Source: Neocallimastix lanati (nom. inval.) (Eukaryota > Neocallimastigomycota > Neocallimastigomycetes > Neocallimastigales > Neocallimastigaceae). From it: a stretch of DNA of 64,000 bases. Of this stretch, positions 35,739 to 45,413 are shown one piece after another. Where the stretch lies: positions 3,943,501 to 4,007,500 of the forward strand of contig JACVTC010000001.1 in the NCBI GenBank assembly GCA_016946835.1. Direction: 5' to 3'. The notes below the pieces were generated by a model that had not been told where the DNA came from, did not search any database, and saw only the letters and a program-made list of their open reading frames with translations. How positions within the stretch are numbered: position 1 is the first letter of the stretch; every line of letters begins with the position of its first letter. Made by a program: the position numbers and the translations under genes.

Positions 35739-36527
35739 TGTAATAATTTCTATAAATTATAGAGATTATTATTTATAATTAATATTAACTAAACTATTAA
35801 GATTAAATAAAAATTAAAATAAAAATTAAAATAAAAATAAGAATTTAATACTTATCTTTAAAATTAGAGCTTATTATAAGAAAATATAATAGACCTTAAA
35901 TGAACGAGAAATAAAATATGTTTTTATCAAAAGAACTTTATTAATCTATTTTATTATTAAATATTTTATTATTTTTTTTTGACAAATTTTAAAATAACTA
36001 TTTTATATTAATTGAAATATTAATGTCTTTTATTGTTATTATATTTTTCTTAAAATAATAACTCTTGATTTTCTAAAGACGAAAATCAACAGCTATTTAT
36101 ATTTTTACAAAAATAAATGTATTTTTCTAATCTTAACAATGATTCTTTCCAGAAAAAGATTAGAAGAAAAAACTGGAAAGATTTTTGATCAATAATCTAT
36201 ACTTATTGATCATCGTGTTATTAAATAAAACCAATTATAATTAATCGGAAAAACTTTAATAACCGATTTTAATAACTAAAAGAATTAAAAAGAAAAAGGA
36301 TAAAAAAGAGAAGGATAAAATAATGCAGAAATTTTATTAAATACATTTTTTCTATGAAATAATACAGAAGTTATATTAAATACATTTTTTCATATAACAA
36401 TTAATACATTAATTGGTATAATTGTTTTTAAATGAAATAAATTTTTTTAAAGAATAATAATTATGAAATAATTATTAATTAATAAGAAATAGAAATAAAT
36501 TATAAAAATTTATATCAATTTCTTACT
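35739..36527 (-). mobile_element. L2 LTR number 3 of the stack, TSD TATTT
   Basis: About 789 bp, very close in sequence to the solo L2 at 18364-19155, including arms CTTTCCAG/CTGGAAAG and the GAAAAACTTTAATAACCG stretch. TATTT flanks it at 35734-35738 and 36528-36532. The right copy overlaps the first base of L2 number 4, so number 3 was inserted after number 4. Confidence 0.88.
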
Positions 36528-37430
36528 TATTTGTAATAATCATACTAAGTTCTATCACTAAATATGATTATTAACTTCAACTTAATGACTAATTCATTAA
36601 GTTGAGAAATAAAATAAAAATAAAAATTTTACCTAAAAACGAGTTTATTATAAAATTAATTATAATAACAACACAAAGAGCAAAAGAAGGAATATTTGAA
36701 TAAATTTGTTTTTAAAAAATATGTTTTTGAATAAAATGTTTTATTAATTTATTAAAGTTTAAAATATAAAATTGCTATTATTATAACTATATTTTTATAA
36801 TAATAACTCTTGATTTCTTAAAGAGAAATCAAGAGCCCTTTTATATTTTTTTATTAAATTAAGGTTAAATAAAAAGTTTTTCTAATCTTAAAAATTATCT
36901 TATCTAGAAAAAGATTAGAAGAAAAAACTAGATAAGTTTTGATCGATATTCTATTCATATCGATCATCGTATATATTAAGTAAAACCAAATATATTATTT
37001 TATATTTGGATAAAACCTTAATATATCGATTTTCTAAATTTTAATTTAGATCATTAAATAAAAGGAAAAATAAATAATAACCGGAATGATCTAAATTATT
37101 CTATTTTCTAAATATTATTTTTAAAATCTAATCTAAACTTATTAACATAAAACTATCTTTAAAAATACAGAAACTTATTAATTGTTCTTTTAAATGTACA
37201 ATGTACAAAATAAATAAAACTAATGTTTACATTAACTTGATAATTAAATGAATAACTAAATAAAATTAATAATATTAATAAAAGAATATATAATAGTTAT
37301 TTAAATAAATTTTTTAATATTATTTTAGTGTATGAATAATTATATTTTTAATAAATTTGATAATAATATTTCAATGTATGAATTAATTATAATTTAAATA
37401 AATTTATAATTATTATCAATAATTATAAAG

Positions 37431-37549
37431 TGTTAAAAAGTAAACAGGTTGAATTTAACGAGGAATCAGGTTGATATATCTATATAATATAACTATATAG
37501 ATATATCAACCTGATTCCTCGTTAAATTCAACCTGTTTACTTTTTAACA
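37431..37549. repeat. 119-bp palindrome (56-bp perfect arms) at the left end of element C
   Basis: The right half reads as the terminal part of an L1 LTR, ending CTGTTTACTTTTTAACA. The left half is its exact reverse complement, starting TGTTAAAAAGTAAACAG, and the arms are 56 bp with a 7-base centre. Both outer ends therefore show the L1 terminal bases, and a 5-bp target duplication lies outside. The turn-round point falls in TATATAGATATA, a short inverted repeat already present within the LTR. Confidence 0.93.
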
Positions 37550-37583
37550 ATAACCTTACCTCAGAAAAGAGAATCACCTTGAT

Positions 37584-38663
37584 ATGTCCCTTTATAATAA
37601 CGTGTGGGCAAACTCCTATCCTGACTTTGCTCCTATGTCGGAAGTAAATAAGCTAAGAACAGACGCTCAGATTACTGTCTCTGAACTGGCAAAAGATGCA
37701 GAAGTTACATTCTTATCAAGAGAAGATTTTAATAAATATAATGAAGATCTTCAAAAGAAACTTTTTACTTTAAATAGGGATAACAAGAATATCATAAAAC
37801 AACTTTCTTCTATTACCAGCATTTTAAATCAGAAATTCGATTTTATTCCTAATGTTAATGCTTCTCAAAATCAAGATGATAACGCTTCTATATCAACAAG
37901 AAGAGAGGCAGACAATGATGTAATAATGAGGAATACTATTCCCAATACACTTCAAGAAGTCCCAGAACCTGGATTTTTCACTGGGGATATTAAGGAAACC
38001 GATCTCTTTTGTCAGCTCTGTGAAGATACTTTTAAGACTTATCCTAACTGTGAATCTACTATGGATGTAAAAATTAATTATGTTAAGTCACGCTTAAGAG
38101 ATGGTGCTCGTAATTGGTATTATGCCAAATATAAAGATAGAAGTCCAGCAACATTAGAAGAATTGATTAAAGAATTAAGGAAAGCTTTTAATAATGTTGC
38201 CAGTAAGAAATTAGCCATGATCCAACTCGCAAAAATTTCTCACACGTTTGGGAAAATTAATGATTATATTGATGAATTTCGAACCCTTACAACATGTTTG
38301 AATTGGAATGAAGAAGCTTTAGTTTTATTCTTTTATAATGGATTGCACCCAAGGTTCCAGGAAGAAATAGAAAAAATGGATGAATTTCCTTCTGATCTTA
38401 GTACTATTTATACTAGATGTATTCTTTACGAAAATTCCTTGAAATCTAAAGGTCAATTAAAATCTAATGGTAATAAAAATTTAAAGAAAAAGCCTTCTAA
38501 TGTCCACAATAACAACAACAACAATAATAATAAATATAATAATAATAACAATTATAACAAATATTATAATAATAATTATAATAAAGTCCATAATAATAAT
38601 AACTTTAATAAAATTAATAATAACAGTAATAATAGTACAAATAATAATAATTCAAAAAACTAA
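37584..38663 (+). CDS. Element C gag (359 aa)
   Basis: The ATG lies 34 bases after the palindrome. Residues about 110-300 form a retrotransposon-gag capsid-like domain (FFTGDIKETDLFCQL, SRLRDGARNWYY, KINDYIDEFRTLTTCLNW, ALVLFFYNGLHPRFQEEI), similar in layout to other fungal Ty3 elements. The C-terminus is an asparagine/lysine/tyrosine-rich tail from AAT/AAC repeats, with no zinc knuckle visible. A predicted coiled segment lies near residues 55-95 (EDLQKKLFTLNRDNKNIIKQL). Confidence 0.9.
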   Translation: MSLYNNVWANSYPDFAPMSEVNKLRTDAQITVSELAKDAEVTFLSREDFNKYNEDLQKKLFTLNRDNKNIIKQLSSITSILNQKFDFIPNVNASQNQDDNASISTRREADNDVIMRNTIPNTLQEVPEPGFFTGDIKETDLFCQLCEDTFKTYPNCESTMDVKINYVKSRLRDGARNWYYAKYKDRSPATLEELIKELRKAFNNVASKKLAMIQLAKISHTFGKINDYIDEFRTLTTCLNWNEEALVLFFYNGLHPRFQEEIEKMDEFPSDLSTIYTRCILYENSLKSKGQLKSNGNKNLKKKPSNVHNNNNNNNNKYNNNNNYNKYYNNNYNKVHNNNNFNKINNNSNNSTNNNNSKN

Positions 38664-38860
38664 ATGAAGGACTTCACTCGGAGTCCAATTCATCAAAAAA
38701 TGTAAAAACAATTTATTATAACTTTCCTTCATTTGATAACATCACAACCCAAAAACTACCTTCAACTTTTCTTTTATTCCATTGCTACATTCCAACAAGA
38801 CTACCAATTAATAATAATAAATTAAAAATTAAAAATAACCAAAAAATTACATCTGAATCT

Positions 38861-41800
38861 ATGCTAGATTCTGGATCATTTTGTAATTTTATTACAAAAA
38901 ATTTAGTTCAAAAACTAAATTTAAAAATTTATAATTTAAAAAATAAAATTTCAGTCAAAGGTATATCTGGTTCTACTACTAAGATAGATCAGTACGTTTG
39001 GCTAAAATTTCAAATAAAAATACAAAAGAATAAAAAATTTTATTTTAAAAATTACAATGAAAAATTTCTAATAACAAATTGCATACCAACTGATCTACTT
39101 TTTGGTAATCAATTCATGCGAAAATTCAAAATTCACTATAATTATGATAAGAATATATTATATTCTTACTTAAATTATTATTTTTCAAATAAAAATAACA
39201 AAAATCCTAATAAATATTGCAAAAACAATTTATATCTACAGTCGATGAAAAATAAAATTTTAAAAAATTATTTACTTTTTAATAAATCAATAAAAAAATT
39301 TAATTATAAAAATTTTTCAAAAAATTTAAAAAAATTTGATCAGAAGTTTAATTATAATAAAAAATTTTTTAATAAAAAACTTAATAACCTTAACCTTAAT
39401 AAATTTTCAAAATTTTGTGATAAATTTAATTATAAAAAATTTTTTAATAAAAATCATTATTTTATTAATAAATATAAATATTATTTCAAAAAACAAAATA
39501 AATACTTAAAAAACAATTTTAATTTAAACAATGACTATAATTACAATTTTTTAATATATTCCTTCTTATCGAATAAAGAAATTAATAAAAATGACAATGA
39601 AGATCCAAATATTGAAGATATTCCGCCTCAATATCGCGATCTATTTATTGTTTTTAGTAAAGCCGAAGCCGATAAACTTCCCCCACATCGTTTAACCGAC
39701 TGCAAAATAGTGCTGGAGAAGGACGCTTCCCTTCACTATGGTCCAATCTATCCCTTAACCGAAGAGGAAAATAAAGTTTTGAAAGAATATATAAAAGAAA
39801 ACCTAAAAAAAGGATTTATTAGACCATCTGAATCACCTGCAGGTTATCCAGTTCTATTCCAAAAGAAAAAAGATGGTACACTTCGGTTATGCGTAGACTA
39901 TAGGAAGTTAAACGCTGTTACTATAAGAAACTCGTACCCCATACCTCTTATTAATGAAATTATTGAAAAGGTTAAAGGAGCAAAGTATTTTACAAAATTA
40001 GATTTACGTTCAGCCTATAATTTAATCCGTATTAAGGAAGGGGATGAATACAAGACAGCTTTCAGAACTAAATATGGTCACTATGAATACTTAGTTATGC
40101 CATTTGGTTTAAAAAACGCACCAGCTACTTTTCAATCGTTTATTAATTCGGTACTAAGACCATATTTAGAAAAAAGTGTTATTCTTTATTTAGACGATAT
40201 TTTAATCTACTCCAAAGATTTAAAAGAACATCATAAACAAGTTAGGGAGGTTTTGCAAGCATTAATTAATAATAACTTATATGCAAAATTAGAAAAATGC
40301 GAATTTGATAAAGAGAAAGTTGAATTCCTTGGATATGTATTATCAGGTCAAGGTGTCACTACCGATCCGAAGAAAATAGAATCAATTAAAGACTGGCCTC
40401 AACCAAATAACTTAAAGGACGTACAGAGGTTTTTAGGTCTTTGCAATTATTATAGAAGATTTGTTAAAGATTTTGCAAAAATTGCAAAACCTTTACATAA
40501 TTTAACCAGAAAAAATATTAAATTTAATTGGAATAACAAATGTGAAGAATCATTCTCAGAATTAAAGAAAAGATTAACCAGTTCTCCAGTTTTATTCCAT
40601 CCGGATAATAATAAACCATTTATTGTTGAATGTGATGCAAGTAACTTTGCCCTTGGTGCTGTTTTATCACAAAAGGATGATAATAATAAATTACATCCAG
40701 TTGCATATTTCTCAAGAAGCTTACAAGGTGCAGAAATTAATTATACTATTACAGACAAGGAGTTGTTAGCTATTAGAGAAGCCTTTTTGGCATGGAGACA
40801 TTTATTACTTGGTGCGAAATACAAAGTAACTGTTTATACTGATCATAGGAACTTATTATATACCCTTGGTGGTAAAATTGGTAATCAAAGGCAACATAGA
40901 TGGCATATGTTCTTCCAAGAATATAATTTTGAATTAATTTATAGACAAGGTTCCAATAATGGAAAACCTGATTCTCTTTCAAGAAGACCAGATTATATAA
41001 AAAATAATGAAGAAACTAAAACCGAAAATATTCTTGACATAAAAAATGTAAAGGAAGTTCCATGTTTTATTGGTGTTGTTAGCGATCTTTTAGAAAGAAT
41101 TATAGAAGCTACAAAAACAGATGCCACAGCTGATGATATTAGACTCTATTTTAGCCCACAGAATATTAAAAATGATATGTCCTATAAACCCTTTAGGAAA
41201 ATGAATAAGTTCAAAATAAAGGATAATATTATATTATATAATAATTTAATTTATATTCCTGAAATTTTAAGATTAGAAATCTTAACTAAATATCATGAAA
41301 AGCCTTCCGCTGGTCATCTTGGAATTAAAAGAACTCTTGAATTAATTACAAGAAACTTTTGGTGGCCCAAAATGCAAGATGATGTTATAAAATTTGTCAA
41401 TTCCTGTGAATGTTGTGCAAGAAACAAAATTAATAGACATAGGAAATATGGCTTTCTACAACCGTTGGAAACACCTGATAGACCTTGGAAATCTATAGAA
41501 GTTGACTTTTTATGTGGCCTCCCGGATTCAAAGGGATATACGGTAATAATGGTTGTAGTGGATCGTTTCTCTAAAATGATTCACTTAATACCTTTCAAAC
41601 AAATTCCTGATGCAAAACAAACTGCCAAAGCATTTATGAATAATGTTTATAAATTACATGGCCTTCCTTATGATATGTATACAGATAGAGGTCCTCAGTT
41701 TACAAGTGCACTTTGGAAAGAATTCATGAAATTACTTAATATTAAATCCAAATTAGCTACAACAGATCATCATGAGACTGTTGGTCAAGTTGAGAGATGT

Positions 41801-42550
41801 AACTCCTTTATTGAACAGTATTTAAGAGCTTATTCAAGATCTTATTATCACGACGATTGGATTAATTGGATCTATCTTGCAGAGTTCGCTTATAATAATT
41901 CAGTCAATGAATCTACAAAAGAAACACCTTTCTTTATTAACTATGGATTTCATCCATCTATGGACGAATATTTCTTACTACCCCAAGTTGATACTAATAG
42001 TAAATTTATTAAAAATGTAAGTACAAGTTTTAATCATATTAAAGATGTCTTATTAAGATCTAAAGAATTATATAAAAATTATGCGGATAAGAAAAGGATG
42101 CCACCTCCTGTAATAAAAGAAGGTGACTTGGTTTGGATTCAAGCACCTCCTTCCTTAAATATTGAAGATTGTTCTAAACTCGCTCCTTGCAAATATGGAC
42201 CTTACAAGGTAATCGATGTTTTAGAGAATAATAATTATAAAATTGATCTTAAAAAGTCACCTTTTCCAAAACATCATCCAATCTTTCATATCTCTGAATT
42301 GGAACCTTATGTCCCAACTCCGCAAAAGTTTTTAAATAGAAGTTCGCACAATGAATCCATTAATGATATTATTGAAATTTCTGGATTTAGGACAAACTAC
42401 AAGAAAAACTGCTACGAATATAGAGTTAGATACAAATATAAAAGTTCAAGTAATTGGGTGCCTTCTTATGAAGTTGAAAATAATCCAAGGAATCAAAGAA
42501 TATATCAAGAATATTTAAAGAATAATAGAAAATTCACTTCTCTTTCTTAT

Positions 42551-42556
<6 letters not shown>
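38861..42556 (+). CDS. Element C pol: protease, RT, RNase H, integrase, chromodomain-like end (1231 aa)
   Basis: The frame opens with the protease active site MLDSGSFCNFIT, follows with an N/K-rich spacer (about residues 130-245), then reverse transcriptase (about 270-480; TLRLCVDYRKLN, VMPFGLKNAPATFQSF, catalytic LYLDDILIYS), RNase H (about 580-700; VECDASNFALGAVLSQ, YTDHRNLLYTL), integrase zinc domain (HEKPSAGHLGIKRT, CECCARNK) and core (EVDFLCGLP, MYTDRGPQFTS, VGQVERCNSFIEQYL). The C-terminus (about 1160-1225; VRYKYKSSSNWVPSYEVEN) looks like a chromodomain, which in chromoviruses binds modified histones. The frame looks whole. Gag and pol are separated by 197 bases, so expression as one polyprotein is uncertain. 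Confidence 0.93.
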
Positions 42557-42598
<42 letters not shown>

Positions 42599-43003
42599 AT
42601 TATACTTAAGCTATAAATAGTATATTAAATAATAATATTTCAAAATTAAATTAGTTAATTTAAAATTTTACATTTCAAAATTTCAAAAATTTTTAAAAAA
42701 TCGAAATTTAATAATACTTTATTTATTTTTACATTATTATATTCATTAAATTATAAATTTTCACTATATTTAAAAATTTTCAATTTAATGCATAAAATTA
42801 AGATGAAATTTCAATTTCAATTTCAAAATTTCAATTTTACATTTTTTCAACGAAATTTTTAATAAAATTCACACCATTATATTTCTCGATATTTAATTTT
42901 ATAACAAAATTTTAATTTCAGTAAATTTTGACAATTTCGAAATTTCCATGAAATGGCCACTTGTAATGTGTTCTTTAAAGGACTCATGTGACCTTTTTAC
43001 TTC

Positions 43004-43036
<33 letters not shown>

Positions 43037-43122
43037 TAAAATATACAATTTTATAAATATAATAATTTCTTTATGTAACGTTACACAAAATCGTCTGGAA
43101 TCCGATTTTTGTGGAAGGGCGT
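42555..43122 (+). other. Element C 3' spacer with poly(A) runs
   Basis: Unbroken A-runs at 42555-42596 and 43004-43031 flank AT-rich sequence with repeats of AAATTTCAA. The end TTTTTGTGGAAGGGCG directly precedes the L1 LTR and is a probable polypurine tract. No gene is seen. Confidence 0.7.
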
Positions 43123-43857
43123 TGTCGAAATTACAACTGAATTAAATTTCAATTTCAATTAATTTCAATTAAAATTATTAAAAACAAAATAATTAATAAA
43201 AATTTATAATTCATTAATTATTCTTTAAATTTTATTTATTTTATAATATTATAAGTTATTTGATCATCTTAGGACCAGCTTAGGCCTACTGATTCTAATG
43301 ATATCATATTAAACTTAAATATTATTAATAAATAAAATATTTATTAACATGAATCATTTGGTCATGTCATCCTTGATTCATAAATTAATGTTTATGTATT
43401 AATTTATGTTATATTGATTTAATTAATTATTAATTATTAATTACTATATTAAATATTTAAATTTAATATTATATTATATATATTAGCTAATATATTAGAT
43501 TAAAAAATATAATTTATTTATATTAAACATATTCTTATACTAAATATTATTATTATCAACTTTATATTATTATTATCAATATTCTCAAACCTACAAAGTA
43601 TAAAAAGAAAATTCAAATTTATCTTTTTGTCCTTTGTAAGGTTATAGTTAACCTATTATAATATAACTATATATTTTTATTAATAAATAAGAATTTTTAT
43701 TATATCAAACCAATTATTAGTTTTAATTAAGTGTTAAATTAACAAATTTAACTTTATAACTCTTTTATTTTAGTAATTTACTTATATCTATATAGTTATA
43801 TTATATAGATATATCAACCTGATTCCTCGTTAAATTCAACCTGTTTACTTTTTAACA
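43123..43857 (+). mobile_element. 3' LTR of element C (family L1, 735 bp)
   Basis: It starts TGTCGAAATTACAACTG and ends CTGTTTACTTTTTAACA and matches the solo L1 LTR at 6451-7175 nearly throughout. A TATAAAAAG box lies near 43600. Confidence 0.93.
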
Positions 43858-43925
43858 TAAAGACTAAGAAATAGTAATTATTTATTAATAAATAATTATT
43901 ATTTCTTACATTATTTGTTCATTCC

Positions 43926-43997
43926 TTAACATTGGCTTAGTGGTAGAGCGTCGCTCTTGTAAAGCGAAGGTCGGTGGTTCGATTCCGTCAATAGGCA
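43926..43997 (+). tRNA. tRNA-Thr(TGT)-like sequence, acceptor strand mismatched (probable pseudogene)
   Basis: The D-arm (GCTT/GAGC), anticodon arm (TCGCT/AGCGA with loop CTTGTAA, anticodon TGT) and T-arm (GGTGG/CCGTC with loop TTCGATT) are all good, and the A-box-like TGGCTTAGTGG and B-box-like GGTTCGATTCC match internal Pol III promoters. The 3' acceptor strand AATAGGC needs GCCTATT on the 5' side, but the sequence has TTAACAT, so the acceptor stem does not form. This is more likely a tRNA relic than a working gene. A T-run (TTTTTTTT near 44020) follows. Anticodon UGU would read threonine ACA codons. Confidence 0.7.
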
Positions 43998-43999
43998 TT

Positions 44000-44331
44000 G
44001 TATATTTTATTTTGATTTGTTTTTTTTAGTATCCATAAGAAATTAATTGAAACCTATGTATATGAAATTATTTAAAATAAAATAAAAATAAAAAAAGAAA
44101 AAGATAAATTTATTTTATTTTTTTAAATAAATAAGTATCATTTTTTTTGATTAAAACAAATAAAAAAAAAAATTTTTTTTTAAATAGACAATCTTTTTTT
44201 TTTTTTTTTTTGGTTAAAACAAATAAAAAAAAATATTTTTTAAATAAATTTTTTTTTTTTTTTGGTTAAAACAAATAAGAAAAAAATTTTTTTTTAAATA
44301 AATAATCTTTTTTTTTTTTTTTTAAATAATT

Positions 44332-44369
<38 letters not shown>

Positions 44370-44445
44370 TATTATTATTATTAGAAATGATTATAAATTT
44401 AAATTATTAAAAAAAAAAAAATTATAAGAAAAAAAAAATTAGAAA
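44000..44445. repeat. Low-complexity A/T tracts
   Basis: Repeated modules of T-run, TGGTTAAAACAAATAA and A-run occur at about 44155, 44212 and 44263, followed by a T-run of about 39 bases ending at 44367 and an ATT repeat. The module repeats suggest slippage plus unequal exchange. No gene is seen. Confidence 0.7.
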
Positions 44446-44447
44446 AT

Positions 44448-44576
44448 ACTCAACGGCGGCGGCAGCGGGGACTTAAAACCACCCAGCAATCTTCAAAGAT
44501 TAGAAAAGTCTGACCGCCGTGTCCCCTTTATCCTATTATCCGATTAGGCCCACGCAAAAGCAAAGCCATTGTTAAA
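44448..44576. ncRNA. GC-rich island, candidate structured RNA or short exon
   Basis: About 130 bases of near-balanced composition stand alone between A/T homopolymers. Visible pairings are GGGGAC (44467-44472) with GTCCCC (44521-44526), CGGCGG (44454-44459) with CCGCCG (44514-44519), and a hairpin AATCT/AGATT (44488-44501). The first two cross, so they could form a pseudoknot or be alternatives. On the minus strand a T-run follows within about 20 bases of the end, and GGTTTTAAGTCC resembles a Pol III B-box. An alternative is a short coding exon on the minus strand (GHGGQTFLIFEDCWVVLSPR). I do not recognise the family. Confidence 0.4.
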
Positions 44577-44640
44577 ACAAAAAAAAAATTTTTTTTTTTT
44601 AAATAAATAATCTTTCTTTTTTTTTTTTTTTTTTTTTTTG

Positions 44641-44720
44641 GTAAAGAACGAATATATAATGGATGATTAATCTAGAATTTTCAACTTAAACTTTTAAGAA
44701 TCCATTATATTATTCTTTAC
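44641..44720. repeat. Imperfect hairpin, arms about 20 bases
   Basis: GTAAAGAA...ATAATGGA (44641-44663) pairs with TCCATTAT...TTCTTTAC (44701-44720), giving two perfect 8-bp blocks around a small internal loop, with a 37-base terminal loop. It lies between T-runs close to the GC-rich island. It could be a MITE relic or a transcript end structure. Confidence 0.5.
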
Positions 44721-45080
44721 TTAATATTACCTTACTATATTTTCTATAATAAAAAAAAAATTTTTTATAAATATATTTTTTTTTCTCTATATATTTTTAT
44801 TAAAAAAAGTGATTAAAGTAGTATCTATAATTCTATATTTTTTATTATTATTATTAATATAAAATATCTATAACTTTGAATTTTTAGTATTTTTATTAAA
44901 ATGTTTATTATCATCAATATTAATATTTTTATTTTTATTTTTAAATATATTATTATTATATAATAAAAATTTTTTATTCCATTCTCCTCCAAACAAAAAT
45001 ATCAAAATCTGAATTGATTAATAATAAATATTAAATGATATTAATAGTTTTTAAAAAATTATTTTATTTTATATCAATTT

Positions 45081-45084
45081 AAAA

Positions 45085-45145
<61 letters not shown>

Positions 45146-45164
45146 AATTAATTAATTAATTAAT
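45081..45164. repeat. (AAAT)n and (AATT)n microsatellite
   Basis: About sixteen AAAT units run directly into six AATT units, in the region upstream of the AAA-ATPase-like gene. The surrounding 44721-45413 holds no other recognisable feature; short ATA-rich runs and an AAT repeat at 45310-45390 lie just before the gene start. Confidence 0.9.
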
Positions 45165-45413
45165 ATTATTACCATTCAATTTTTTTTTAAAAATATTTTA
45201 TTATTAATAATTGTTTAATATATTTTAAGTTTTAAATTCTTTGAAAGAAAAAAATAAATTTAATTTTTTTTTTTTTTTTAAATTACGTTTTAATTAATTA
45301 TAAATGAAAAATAATAATAATAATAATATATACCGACGGAAGTGTTTTTATTTAAATACTAGATAATAATAATAATAATAATAATAAAGTATTGAGTAAC
45401 AAAAAAGGAAAAA

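Larger units (their letters stand above)
37431..43857 (+). mobile_element. Ty3/gypsy (chromovirus-like) element C; TSD TAAAG
   Basis: The element carries gag (37584-38663), pol (38861-42556), a poly(A) run (42555-42596), a 3' spacer and an L1 LTR (43123-43857). TAAAG flanks it at 37426-37430 and 43858-43862. The left end is not a normal full LTR: it is a 119-bp palindrome built from the last bases of the L1 LTR (37431-37549). The reading frames look whole. Near-identity of its LTR to the solo L1 at 6451 suggests a recent insertion into an older L2 LTR. Confidence 0.92.
36532..43910 (-). mobile_element. L2 LTR number 4 of the stack, holding element C; TSD TTATT
   Basis: The LTR lies at 36532-37430 and 43863-43910 and is interrupted by Ty3 element C. 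Its left end is TGTAATAATCATACT and its right end is TATTTCTTACA. TTATT borders it on the right (43911-43915) and on the left (35733-35737, now separated by L2 number 3). It is the inverse counterpart of the solo L2 at 7230-8205, including CTTATCTAG/CTAGATAAG arms. The right edge is 15 bp from a tRNA-like sequence. Confidence 0.88.

Noticed and set aside
37431-37549. Palindrome as an independent MITE or foldback transposon
   Set aside because: Both arms are the exact end of the L1 LTR, and the TAAAG duplication encloses the whole element C, not the palindrome alone.
44448-44576. GC-rich island as a tRNA, 5S rRNA or spliceosomal RNA
   Set aside because: No cloverleaf with a seven-base anticodon loop could be drawn on either strand, and remembered signature motifs of U1-U6, U3, RNase P and SRP RNAs were not seen.
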